Below are positions 17,801 through 27,202 of a stretch of DNA of 64,000 bases, piece by piece. A model generated the notes under the pieces. It had not been told where the DNA came from. It saw only the letters and a program-made list of their open reading frames with translations, and did not search any database. Source of the stretch: CAWKPF01 sp963851415 (GTDB lineage: Bacteria; Acidobacteriota; Thermoanaerobaculia; Multivoradales; Multivoraceae); the NCBI GenBank assembly GCA_963851415.1, contig CAWKPF010000002.1, positions 3,844,001-3,908,000 on the forward strand. The letters run 5' to 3'. Both the position numbers and the translations under genes were made by a program. Every line of letters begins with the position of its first letter. Position 1 is the first letter of the stretch.

Positions 17801-20373
17801 GACTTCAGCGCCGACTCGATCTCGTCCGCCTTGACACTCGAGCCCGAGCTCGCGCAGATCGACGGTGAGGTTGCGCACCTTGGCGACCATCGGGTCGGAG
17901 GCGAAGTAGGTGTTCAGCTCCTCGGTGCTCCGGAAGGTCGAGGCGCGGCGCTCGACGCTGTCGAGAATGCGCCCGGCCGCCTGGACCAGCTGTTGGGCGC
18001 GGCGCTGGCGCTGGTCGAGCAGCTGCTGCTTCTTCGACGAGAGGGCCTCGTAGACCTCTTCCCGCTTGGTGGTCAGCTCTGTGATGAACTCGTCGAAGTC
18101 GGCGAAGCGGCTCTCGAGCTCCTCGATGCCGACCATCAGACGAGCCAGGCTGCTCGTCGCACTCCTCGGGGGTCGAGGCCATGTTGAGCGCGCCCGTGAC
18201 GCTCTGACTGAACAGCTTGAACTGGGCGCCGAACTCGGCCACCGCTTCGGTCGAGCGCAGACTCCTTCGCTTGCTCTCGAGCAGAGCGCGGGTCCGGTTG
18301 AGACCGGCGAGCACCTCGGAGATCCCTTCGAGCAGCTCCGTGCGCACCGTGGCGTCGTCGATCTCGAGGCCGGCGATGATCTCGCTGAGCAGCCGAAGGC
18401 CATCGTCGATGTGCTCGAGCACCTCGGCGATCGGGGAGACCTCTGCCACCTTGGTGACCGCTTCGATCTGCTGTTCGACCTCGTCGAGTCTGCGCGTGGT
18501 ACGGCTGGAGGGCCTGATCGCCACGCAGGAAGTCGACGGTGAGCGCGCTGAGCTGCTCGAACTCGCTGGACGACGATCGCTTCGAGCTCATCCACCTTCT
18601 CGATGTCGATGTAGCGCAGGTCGCGCAGGGTGATCAGATGACCGCGCTGGCGGCGCAGCTCTCCGAGCTTGTCGACGAACTGATCGGCACGGCTCCAGGA
18701 TCGCGGTGTGATCGAGCGTTGATCTCGACGATCCCGGCCTCGGCGTCGGTCAGTGCCTGGGCCGCTTGGGCCCGAATCACTTCGACTTTCTCGAACTCGT
18801 CGATGAATCAGCTCGGCGGTCTTGCTGGATCTGTGCGACCGCGCCGCCCAGCGCCTCTGCCTCCTCGTGGCCGAGCCAGTGGTAGGCGTCGGTCATCTGC
18901 GTCGGCGGCCTGCGATCAGGTCGCTTCGTAGATCGGGATGGAGGGCTCTTGTTCGTCGATCGAGCGGGTCAGACTGAAGGCGTCGGAGATGCCGCGCACC
19001 AGGTCGGCGTTGCCGATGCGCTCGAGATAGCTTCCGGCCGACTCCGAGGTCTGCGACGCGGCGAACTCCGCGGTCTGGAAGGGGGTCTGCCAGATCTGCA
19101 TGGCGTGCACCCGTGTCGGCTCGTCCGAGGTGGCGCGAAAGATCACCATCCGACCGTCGTCGGAAGAGCGCTGCAGCCGTGGCAGTGGATGGCGGCAGCG
19201 ACCTCTTTGCGGATCAGGTTGTAGGGCAGCAGCAGCGTGCGGCCCTGTCCACGGTCGTGGAAGACGTAGAGCACGTCCTCGCCGTTGGGCGAGCGGATGC
19301 GGCGAGCGAACTCGAGCTGGTCGACCGCGCTTTCGAAGATCCGCTTCTGTCCGGTCTGCAGGTAGTAGCCGCCGGGGAAGATGATTCCGTGATCCTCGGG
19401 GAGCGCGCTGACAAGCAGTGCCGATGGCGTCGATCCGCTCGACGCTCCGAGTGCGGGTGTTGAAGACCAGGTACCGCCACTGCTCCTCGCGATAGGGCAG
19501 GATTTTGAGCAGAATGAGCGCTCCGAGCTTCGCGTAGTGGATCTCGGCGTCGTCGAGCGACTGGTCTGGGTCGTCGACCGGCTCGCGATAGATCCCGAGG
19601 CCATCCTCGGTGTTGTTCTCGATCTTGACGGTGAGGTCGCCGCCGACCGTCTCGACGAAGACCTCGTCGAGGATGTCGACGTGAGGGTGGCGTCCCGCGA
19701 CATGATCCTCGCGAGTGGTCGGCATCCAGTCGAAGTCGTAGGCGGGAGCGAAGACGTGATCGCGCTCACCGCGATTGTCGATGTAGGTGGCCTCGCCGGA
19801 AGTGTCGACCGCCCAGCGCAGCACCTTCGAGTCGTGCACCGTTCCGCCGATCTGGAAGACGGCGAGAACCTTGGCGTCGAGGGTTCGCAGCTGCAGCAGA
19901 CGGGTCGACTTGTAGTACTGGTAGAGCTCTCGAAAGTCCTGCGAGAACTGAGGGTCTTCGAGGAAGTCGGCCTGGGCCGGCTCGAAGGTGAAAGAGAGCT
20001 CTGGGCCCTCGTTCGCCTCGGTCTCGATGAATCGATGGCAGGAGAAGACGTCGGAGACGGCGGTTTCTCGCTTGAGCCCGATGAAGACGTTGTAGCCGAA
20101 GAGCAGCCGGTCACCGACCCGGGCGATGTCGCGCGGCACGCAGTTGTTCTCGGTGCGAATGCGCTCGTTGCCGACCACGGCGAGCTCGGTGCCGCCGAAG
20201 ATCTCGAGGCGTCGGTCGTTGAGGCGCTGGGTTCGCTGCTGGAGCTCGCGCGCCTGCTGCTTCAGACGATCCCGAATGATCTCGTAGGTGCCTTGCTCGA
20301 TCGCATCGGCCCTGGGACCGTCCTGCCCGGTCTCCTCAGATCCGCTTTCGATTGCCGAATTCTCGTCGGCCAA
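14801..20373 (-). pseudogene. Giant DNA-repair-ATPase-family protein, interrupted by many frameshifts
   Basis: Joined across frames, this region encodes about 1,850 residues of the large coiled-coil AAA family annotated as DNA repair ATPase. The order is: N-terminal TYEIIRDRL and FGYNVFIGLKRET region; propeller-like GEDVLYVFHDRGQG; coiled coils; SDPMVAKVRNL; AAA module with Walker A PPGYGKTT (about 16,420) and Walker B VMLYLDDIQH (about 16,230); MAGNPYTESGEVFQIPDMLA; and an intact C-terminal segment of 279 codons (15,640-14,801). At least 15 single-base shifts are needed, near 19.41, 19.18, 18.92, 18.82, 18.81, 18.69, 18.56, 18.50, 18.16, 17.84, 17.66, 17.59, 16.48, 16.11, 15.99 and 15.66 kb. 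No in-frame nonsense change was noticed. The probable start is TTG at 20373 with GAGGAG upstream, 10 bases after the flotillin stop. Consensus error or a dead gene. Confidence 0.75.
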
Positions 20374-20383
20374 ATCAGGCTCC

Positions 20384-22272
20384 TCAGCTCTCGCTGCCGC
20401 CGGTACCGCCGTCGACGCCCAGCTCGCGGGCAACGTCGAGCACCTTGCGCAGGCGCGCCTTCTGGTTGTCGTCTGCCGAGCCCATGAGGTGGGCGACGAA
20501 TGCGGCCAGGGTCACGCTCTGCAGCCGCTCCGGAGAGCCTCCGACTCCGGTGGCGATCTCCTTGAGGTCCTCGCGCAGATTGGCTACGCCCGTCTGGTAG
20601 TCGGTGACCGCCGCTCCGGCGACCTTGGAGCGCTCGAAGAACCGGTCGAGCGATTTACCCATGCCGACCGCGCCCACCAGGCGGTCGAAGAACGCGCCGT
20701 CGCCGCCGACGATGTCGATGTTGGCGCTCTGGAGCGCCTCGGCGAGCATACGGGCCTGGGCCTCGGCGACCTCGCGATGGGCCTCGATGGCACCGAGCTC
20801 GACGTCCTTGTCCTTCTCGAGTCTGAGGCGATACTCCTCGTGCGCGCGGCTGGCGTCGGAGAGGGCCGCCATCGCTTTGGCCTTCTCCTCGATGCCGTTC
20901 GCTTCGGCGGTGTACTTGTCCCGAAGTACAGCGGCCTCGGCGCGCCCTTCTTTCTCGATCGCGGCGGCGTTCTGCTCCTTGACCTGGACCTCGGCGAGAC
21001 CGGACGCAGCCTGCTCGGCCTTGATGCCTTCGGCGAGGCGGATCTTGGACTGTGCCTCCTTGTCGGCGGCTTCGAGCTCGGCGTCGGCAGAGATCAGACG
21101 CTCGCGCGCCAGAAACTTGGAGGCTTCCTCCCGCGCTTCGGCGGCCTTGATGTCCTTGACCAGGCTTTCCTGGGCCTCGCCTCGGCGGCGACGATCCTCG
21201 CCTCCTTGTTGCGCCGGGCCTCTTCGAGCAGCCGCAGTTCCTTGATCTTCTCCTCCTCCTCGGCGACCGTGCGGTCGACCGCAACGCGCTCGCGGATGAT
21301 GTCGGCGATGTCCTTCTTGTGCTGCTCGACTTCCTTTTCCTTCTCGATGCGCAGCAGGTCGGTCTCACGCTCGCGTGCGATGACCTCGATCAGACGGTCC
21401 TTTTCGACCCGTTCGGTCTCGACGGCGATCACCCGCTCGCGGTTCTTCTCCGCCACCGCGATCTGGCGGTTCTTGTTCTCTTCCTGGATGGCGAGCTCTT
21501 CGTCGGTCTTGATGCGCGCAGTCTCGAAGCGCAGCCGCTCCTCGGCCTGGACCTTCTGGGTCTCGGCCTCCTCGCGTGCCTTGACGGTGGCGATCTCGCG
21601 CGCCTGACGAGCCTCGGCGTCGGCCTGCTGACGCTCGAGCTCGAGAATCGCTTCCTGGGCCTCGACGTCCTGCTTCTTGATCTGCTTCTTCTCGAGATTC
21701 TGGTGCTCGTTGGTCTTGACGTGCTCGGTGGCGGTGAGCTCGGTGATCTTGCGAATGCCCTGTGCGTCGAGGATGTTGTATTCGTCGAGCGCGGAGAGGG
21801 GTGTCTGCTCGAGATAGTCGATTGCCGCGTCTTCGAGGACGTAGCCGTTGAGGTCGCGCCCGATGACCTGGATGATCTGGTCGCGGAAGTCTTCTCGCTT
21901 GGTGTAGAGATCGACGAAGTCGAGCTGCTTGCCGACCGTCTTGAGCGCTTCGGAGAACTTGGCGTTGAAGAGCTCTTCCAGGACACCGGCGTCAGAGGCA
22001 CGCTCGCAGCCGATCGACTGGGCGACTCGAATCACGTCGTCCACGCTCTTGTTGACGCGAACGAAGAACGTGACCTTGATGTCGGCTCGGATGTTGTCGC
22101 GACAGATCAGTCCCTCCTTGCCACGACGGTCGATCTCGATCGTCTTGAGCGAGATGTCCATCGTCTCCACTTTGTTGACCAGCGGCATCACCAGAGTGGG
22201 CGTGAAGGAAACGGAGATCTTCCCCGGTCGGGTGACGACGAGGGCCTGACCTTGACTGAGCTTGTAGTACAT
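20384..22272 (-). pseudogene. Flotillin/SPFH-like protein with one frameshift
   Basis: About 630 residues once a single missing base near 21,180 is restored, in a GCC-GAG repeat. The N-terminal about 190 residues form an SPFH domain (VETMDISLKTIEIDRRGKEG, ADIKVTFFVRV, LNGYVLEDAAIDYLEQTPLS). A long Glu/Ala/Arg-rich coiled coil and a C-terminal FVAHLMGSADDNQ region follow. Flotillins normally assemble on membranes via an N-terminal hydrophobic anchor. None is seen here in any frame upstream of the start, so the protein is either truncated or cytosolic. The ATG at 22272 has AGAGG eight bases upstream; another in-frame ATG is at 22278. The next gene is the giant ATPase, with the start only 10 bases beyond the stop, so the pair probably forms one operon. 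Confidence 0.8.
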
Positions 22273-22515
22273 GAACATTTCCTCTTTCCTCCCGATAGCG
22301 CGATGGACCCCCCACGAAGAGGTGATCGACCGTCGATTCTTGCATAACTACGGAACCTTTGGGGCCCCAGGACGCCGAAAATGCGGCGACGATCGGGAAG
22401 GGGCTCGGAAGTCGTCGGAACTACGGGTCAAGGGGAGCCGGCATTCGTGGGTCGAGCCGCCGCTGCTACAGTTCGAGGGCTCCAGGTGAGGAGTGGCGCA
22501 GCTCGAGGAGGGTGG

Positions 22516-23715
22516 ATGGAGAGAAGCGACTCCGGGATCGGCGGTTTCCTGGCGGAAGCCTCCGAGCGCTCCGGTCTCGACGACTTTGGCGACGAGTGGT
22601 TCCACGGCCCGCTGTCGGCCTATGCGCTCGACCTTCGATCGGAGCCCCTGACGGCGTTCGGTCGGGAGTTCCTGCGCAATCTGGCAGTGCGTGACCTGGT
22701 TCGCCGTCAGAAAGTGCTCGAGCTCCTGGGCCGGTATCCCGAGATCGGGAGGGTTCCCATCCCACCGATCGTCTACATCACCGGCCTCGAGCGCAGTGGG
22801 ACGACCCTGCTGCACAACCTCGTCTCGTTGCACCGCGACGCTCGGGCGCTGCTTCGCTGGGAGCTCATGGAGCCGCTCCCCCCGCCGCAGGCCGAGACCT
22901 TCGCGACCGACGAGCGGATTGCCCGGGTCCAGCGGCCGCTGGACCGGCTCCGGGGCTCGATGTTGGAACGAATGCACTGGGTGAATGCCGACGAGCCCGA
23001 GGAGTGCCCGTGGGGGTTCATCGACTGCGTCGGCATGCTCGGGCAGGCGGTCTCGATGTGTTTGCCGAGGTGGCGCAGCTTCCTGCTCGAGCGGGATCTC
23101 AGTCGTGCCTATGAGCACTACCGGCAGGTCGTGCAGATCCTGCTGTGGAAGAACCCGGTGCCGAGGGGTGGATTCCTGGTGCTCAAGGCGCCGCAGATCG
23201 CGCGGAGCATCGATCAGTTCGCTGCGGTGTTTCCCGAAGCCCGCTTCGTGATCACCGACCGCGACCCCTTCCGAGCCATGGCCTCGACGCTGGTCATGGT
23301 GGAGTCGATCGTCGATCCCTTCTGTCGCGTCAATCCGGTCAGCGACGACGCCCACCGGAGTCGGATCGGTCTCTCCCACCTGCACGGCAAGCTGCCCCGG
23401 CTCTCCGAGTTCACCGAGCGCGATTCCGCTCGGGCACGTCACGTTCCCTACTCGCAGCTGGTTCGCGATTCGGCGACCACTGTCGTCTCTCTCCTCGAGG
23501 AGCTCGGAGTCGCCTCGGACCCGGGTCACGTCACGGCGATCGAGGAATTCCTCGCCGCGCAGCGGGCGGGTCGACGAGCCAGGCCGCCGGCTCAGTTGGC
23601 CACCCTCGGCTACGACCACGACAGCGTGCTCGCCGATCCCGTGGTCGCCGCGTACTGCTCGCGCTACGGGATCGAAGCGGAGCGCACTCGACTGACGGGA
23701 GCCAGGTCGGACTGA
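22516..23715 (+). CDS. PAPS-dependent sulfotransferase family protein
   Basis: 399-residue soluble sulfotransferase fold. The 5'-phosphosulfate loop is GLERSGTTLLHNLVSLH, near residue 95, and the 3'-phosphate segment is RFVITDRDPFRAMASTL, near residue 245. Such proteins move a sulfuryl group from PAPS to a hydroxyl or amine. The bacterial members of this length are mostly uncharacterised, so the acceptor cannot be named. The ATG at 22516 has GAGGAGGG immediately upstream. The open frame before it has no conserved features. It is transcribed divergently from the flotillin gene and is alone on its strand for about 120 bases. Confidence 0.85.
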   Translation: MERSDSGIGGFLAEASERSGLDDFGDEWFHGPLSAYALDLRSEPLTAFGREFLRNLAVRDLVRRQKVLELLGRYPEIGRVPIPPIVYITGLERSGTTLLHNLVSLHRDARALLRWELMEPLPPPQAETFATDERIARVQRPLDRLRGSMLERMHWVNADEPEECPWGFIDCVGMLGQAVSMCLPRWRSFLLERDLSRAYEHYRQVVQILLWKNPVPRGGFLVLKAPQIARSIDQFAAVFPEARFVITDRDPFRAMASTLVMVESIVDPFCRVNPVSDDAHRSRIGLSHLHGKLPRLSEFTERDSARARHVPYSQLVRDSATTVVSLLEELGVASDPGHVTAIEEFLAAQRAGRRARPPAQLATLGYDHDSVLADPVVAAYCSRYGIEAERTRLTGARSD

Positions 23716-23837
23716 GCACCGCGCTGCTCACCGGGCGCCCAGAGCCAGACGCTCCGTTCCTGGGGGTTCGCTTCTCGACTCCCTCGAGTTGGGCCCTCTC
23801 GTCCTCGAAGAGCTTCGCCGCATTCTAGAATGGCGGG

Positions 23838-24689
23838 ATGAACCAGAGACATCCGAAGGCACGGGCCGGAGGCCTGGTGCTCGCACTGCTGTTCGTCGCC
23901 GGTGCGGGTGCTGCCCAGGATCGGGGTGCCTGGCTCGGTGACCTGACCTGGCCCCAGGCGCAGGAGCGTCTGCGAGAGGCTCCGCTGGTGATCGTGCCCT
24001 TCGGCGCGGGGGCCAAGGAGCACGGCCCGCACCTGCCGCTCAATTCGGATTGGAGGGTGGCCGAGTACCTCTGCGACCGCGCCGTCGAAGCGCTTCCGGT
24101 GGTGGTGGCTCCCCCGATCCAGCACGGCTGGTTTCCAGCCTTCCGCGACTTCCCCGGAACCGAGGTGGCCGATGTCCAGGTCTTTCAGGACTACGTGCAC
24201 GAGGTCGCGCGCTCCCTGGTCCGCCACGGGGCACGGCGGGTCGTGTTTCTCAACACCGGCATCGCCCAGGCGACCGGACTGCCGATCTCGATTGCGGCCC
24301 GGGAGCTTCGGGTCGAGGACGGAGTTCCCGTTCTGGTCGTGTCGTGGGGCGACCTGGAGGACCACCGCTCGGAGGCACTGCTCGAGCAGGAAGGCGGGGG
24401 CCACGCCGACGAGGGTGAGACGTCGATTCATCTCTTCCTGCAGCCCGAGCGGATCGTGACGCCGCTCCCGGGACCGGCGCCGGAGCGCTCCGCGGGACCC
24501 GGGGGGCCGGGCTATCGTCCGGGGCTCCTGTCCCGGGACGAGGGAGAGCCGGGCTATGTGCCGCAGGGCTACCTCGGGAACCCCTCCCTGGCGACCGCGG
24601 AGAAGGGGCGGAGGCTGCTGGAGATCATGACGGAGCGATGGTTGGAAGCCCTGACCGCGTTCGGGGAGGCTCCGCTGCCGGTGCATTGA
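23838..24689 (+). CDS. Exported creatininase-family amidohydrolase
   Basis: 283 residues with an N-terminal signal peptide (GLVLALLFVAGAGAAQ). The creatininase fold is shown by the metal-binding run KEHGPHLPLNSD (Glu, His and Asp ligands), the loop PPIQHGW, and the second metal segment GGHADEGETS with His and Glu. Family members hydrolyse cyclic or linear amides (creatinine, formylated riboflavin precursors, mycofactocin intermediates). An exported form is typical of some Acidobacteriota-like genomes, and its substrate is unknown. In the middle, the usual long GN(G)G segment is FLNTGIAQA, with Thr where Gly-Asn is commoner. It precedes the crystallin-like gene by 60 bases on the same strand. 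Confidence 0.85.
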   Translation: MNQRHPKARAGGLVLALLFVAGAGAAQDRGAWLGDLTWPQAQERLREAPLVIVPFGAGAKEHGPHLPLNSDWRVAEYLCDRAVEALPVVVAPPIQHGWFPAFRDFPGTEVADVQVFQDYVHEVARSLVRHGARRVVFLNTGIAQATGLPISIAARELRVEDGVPVLVVSWGDLEDHRSEALLEQEGGGHADEGETSIHLFLQPERIVTPLPGPAPERSAGPGGPGYRPGLLSRDEGEPGYVPQGYLGNPSLATAEKGRRLLEIMTERWLEALTAFGEAPLPVH

Positions 24690-24749
24690 AGGACTCGAAG
24701 CGGATATTCTGGGCTCGTCAGTGTTCATACTCTTCGAGAGGAACCAACG

Positions 24750-25448
24750 ATGATGACAACTCGACGATCGATCGCCTGTGTGTCTTTGCTGCTCGCCCTC
24801 TTCGGTGGCCTCGCCCTCGCCCAGGAGATCACGGTCTTCGAAGACGGACGCTACGGAGGCAGAAGTGAGTCCTACCGCAGCGCGGTGCCCAATCTTCTCT
24901 CCGAATCGTGGAACGACAGGATCTCTTCCGTCAGGGTGGAGAGTGGGCGTTGGGAGCTTTGCAAGACCGAGGAGTTCCGGGATTGTCAGACCGTGGACAG
25001 AGACACTCCGGACCTTCGCACCCTCGGCCTGAACGACGCCATCAGCTCGCTGCGACCGGTGCGGGAGCAGTCCTCGGGCGGGGGTGAGCGTCCGAGCGGA
25101 TCGGTTCGCTACGATCAGGAGCGCTCGGAGTTCGCCGTGCAGCAGGTCTATCGGGCTCTGCTCGGTCGGGACGGCGACGCGGACGGCGTCCGCCAGGGTG
25201 TCGAACAGTTCATGGAGGGCCGTTCGGAGCCCTGGATTCGCTCGGTGGCGTCGAGCCGCGAGTTCCGCGATCGCTCCGACGCAGAGGATGCGGAAGAGAT
25301 CCTCGGCCAGATCTACCAGGGCCTTCTCGGACGTGGAATGGACACTTCGGGTCGAGACACCTATCTGCGCCAGATCGAGCAGGGCAAGACCGCTGACGTC
25401 GTGCTCGAGATCATGCGCTCTTCGGAGTTTCGCAACCGGCTGCCCTAG
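24750..25448 (+). CDS. Secreted beta/gamma-crystallin plus DUF4214-like protein
   Basis: 232 residues. A signal peptide (IACVSLLLALFGGLALAQ) leads into a beta/gamma-crystallin Greek-key unit, residues about 25-105: ITVFEDGRYGGRSESY, then WNDRISSVRVESGRWELC and LNDAISSLRPV. This fold often binds Ca2+ through N/D-N/D-X-X-S/T-S motifs; NDRISS and NDAISS are both present, so two sites are likely. A short Ser/Gly linker follows, then residues about 125-232 resemble DUF4214, with two helical repeats (FAVQQVYRALLGRDGDADG and LGQIYQGLLGRGMDTSG). DUF4214 is frequent in surface and S-layer-associated proteins. An extracellular structural or calcium-binding role is inferred. ATG at 24750 (a second one at 24753) after AGAGGA. 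Confidence 0.75.
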   Translation: MMTTRRSIACVSLLLALFGGLALAQEITVFEDGRYGGRSESYRSAVPNLLSESWNDRISSVRVESGRWELCKTEEFRDCQTVDRDTPDLRTLGLNDAISSLRPVREQSSGGGERPSGSVRYDQERSEFAVQQVYRALLGRDGDADGVRQGVEQFMEGRSEPWIRSVASSREFRDRSDAEDAEEILGQIYQGLLGRGMDTSGRDTYLRQIEQGKTADVVLEIMRSSEFRNRLP

Positions 25449-25515
25449 CGGCGGAGGTCCTCGCGGAAGGGAAGCGGTAGGCCCTCGACCTGTGGCGACT
25501 GTCGGCCGGTCGCCT

Positions 25516-25956
25516 TCAGTCGGGGGTCGCTGTTCTCTCGGCGGCTCCCGGGTGTTGTCGATGAAAGGTGCACCATTGAGCTTCGATGCGGCCGGACTCG
25601 TCGACGACGAGCATGTGGACGCCCCGCAAGCAGACGGGCTGGCCGCTCACATCTTCCCCGGACAAGGTCCATTTCACGGCAATGCGGTTGCCCGCCGGTA
25701 GGAACTCTCGATCTCTGAGAGCCAGGTGACGGTAGGAGCGAGACCACGCCGTCAGCCATTGGCGCCGCTCTTGGGCGGTGGAGTGGACTCGATGATCGAC
25801 CAGATCGGCGATCACCGCGTCGTCCCGATAGAAGGACAGTGTCTTGTCGAGGTCGAGGTCGGCCAGCGAGTGAGCGTAGTCCTCGAGCGTTTCTGCCAGA
25901 AGTGGCGCAAGCTCGGGAGTCTCTCTGTTCGCGTCGTCGGACATCTCTCGATTCAT
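25516..25956 (-). CDS. SnoaL-like / NTF2-fold protein
   Basis: 146-residue protein of the SnoaL/DUF4440 cone-shaped alpha+beta fold: an N-terminal helix (LLAETLEDYAHSLADLDLDKTLSFY) leading to YRDDAVIADL, then strands REFLPAGNRIAVKWTLSGED and CLRGVHMLVVDESGRIEAQWCTF. The family includes steroid isomerase-like enzymes, polyketide cyclases and many small-ligand binders. No diagnostic catalytic Asp/His pair could be assigned, so no reaction is proposed. The ATG at 25956 is preferred over a more distant in-frame start at 26043, because conserved residues begin after it; ATG 25944 is also possible. It is followed convergently by the crystallin gene. Confidence 0.6.
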   Translation of the reverse strand: MNREMSDDANRETPELAPLLAETLEDYAHSLADLDLDKTLSFYRDDAVIADLVDHRVHSTAQERRQWLTAWSRSYRHLALRDREFLPAGNRIAVKWTLSGEDVSGQPVCLRGVHMLVVDESGRIEAQWCTFHRQHPGAAERTATPD

Positions 25957-26124
25957 CGGCTCACGGCTCTCTCTGGGTTCATGACGTACTACGGGCCAGC
26001 GAATCGACTCATTCGGTGTCCGAGCGGCGCAAAATCGCCCCAAAGGTGCTCTGGAGGCGCCTTCGCCTCTGAGGTCGGGAGAAGAAACGGCTCGGCCGCC
26101 CTCGCGCTGTGTCGGACTCTGGAC

Positions 26125-27057
26125 TCAGCCGGCGAGAGCCCCTTGCGACAGCGACCGCGCGGCGATGGCCGAGATGAAGAGGACGGGGCAGGGAGAGCCG
26201 AAGAGGGCGTCACTCGAAGGGACGCCCTCGGTCCATCTCTTCAGAAAGCCCTTTTCGTGGACTCCCATCACGATCATCGCTGCCTCGACCTCTGCGGCGT
26301 GGGCCACGATTTCGAGCCCGACCCGCCCGGTCGCGGTGTGAATCGTCGTTCGCTCGCGAAGGGAGGCCGGAATGAGCGTGCCGAGGAGCTCGGCAGACCT
26401 GCGCCGCCGCGACTCGAGATCCTTGTCCTGCGGAGGACGACGCAGCAGGTGGTGGGTCGGGGGCTCCACGTGGAGCAGGTGAACCCGCATCGGAACCAGC
26501 CGGGCCAGTTCGAACGCATACGCCGCGGCGGTGAGCGAGTAGTCGGCGAAGTCGAGAGGAACCAGTATGTTCACCGGGTTCTCAGTAGCCCAGTCGGTCG
26601 TGAAGACGGAGGTGTCGGGCCCCCGATCGCGCAGCACGAGCACGGGCGCTGGCGAGAAGGTGACGAAGCTGGCGGTGCGCGAGCGGTGCTCCTCGGTATC
26701 GACACCGTGGGTTCCCATGACCACCATGTCGACGTGGTTGTCTCGAAGGATCGCCGGTAGCACCTCGTCGAAGTAGCCATGGGAGACCATCCCGATCGCC
26801 GCGATCTCTTCGGGAAGTGTGGCCAGGAGCTCCCGCAGGCGGGTGTCGGTCTCGACCTTTCGCCTTTCTTCGGTGGCGAGGTGCTCTTCGGTCCACATCC
26901 AGCCGACACCCATCCCGGGCCCCGGGGCAGTCTCGATGTCGTGGAGGACGATGAGCCCGGCGTCGAACAGGCGGCAGACCTCGATCCCCAACTCCAGGGT
27001 CCGATGGGTGATTGGAGAGAAGTCGACCGGGCAGAGGACGGTGTCGACCGACAGCAT
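26125..27057 (-). CDS. Tandem universal stress protein
   Basis: 310 residues with two USP domains. The first, residues 1-150, starts VDTVLCPVDFSPITHRTLEL and ends with MVVMGTHGVDTEEHRSRTASFV before a last strand. The second, residues about 160-300, starts NILVPLDFADYSLTAAAYAF and ends with MIVMGVHEKGFLKRW. The ATP-binding signature G-2x-G-9x-G(S/T) is not intact in either domain, so nucleotide binding is uncertain. USP tandems act in survival of starvation and oxygen or energy stress. The ATG at 27057 has AGGAGGT five bases upstream. The gene follows the methyltransferase on the same strand with 145 bases between, including a strong hairpin. Confidence 0.85.
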   Translation of the reverse strand: MLSVDTVLCPVDFSPITHRTLELGIEVCRLFDAGLIVLHDIETAPGPGMGVGWMWTEEHLATEERRKVETDTRLRELLATLPEEIAAIGMVSHGYFDEVLPAILRDNHVDMVVMGTHGVDTEEHRSRTASFVTFSPAPVLVLRDRGPDTSVFTTDWATENPVNILVPLDFADYSLTAAAYAFELARLVPMRVHLLHVEPPTHHLLRRPPQDKDLESRRRRSAELLGTLIPASLRERTTIHTATGRVGLEIVAHAAEVEAAMIVMGVHEKGFLKRWTEGVPSSDALFGSPCPVLFISAIAARSLSQGALAG

Positions 27058-27135
27058 CGCGCACCTCCTGGCACACGCCCCGAACAGGGGCGCTGACCAG
27101 CCTTGCACAGGTTCCAGCGACAGACCACCCGGCCT

Positions 27136-27156
27136 CGGGTAGTGAGCCACTACCCG
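27136..27156. terminator. Strong hairpin between the methyltransferase and USP genes
   Basis: CGGGTAGTG, loop AGC, CACTACCCG gives a perfect 9-base stem. On the minus strand it lies about 47 bases beyond the methyltransferase stop and about 80 bases before the USP start. No T-run follows, so it is not a textbook intrinsic terminator. It could be a GC-rich terminator or an operator. Confidence 0.35.
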
Positions 27157-27202
27157 GCCGGAGGGGGCCCGAATCGGCCCTGCCCGGCTGCCGATTCGGA
27201 GA

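Noticed and set aside
14801..20373. Programmed ribosomal frameshifting as an explanation of the broken ATPase
   Set aside because: There are far too many shifts, in both directions and without slippery sites or stimulatory structures. Indel error or decay is simpler.
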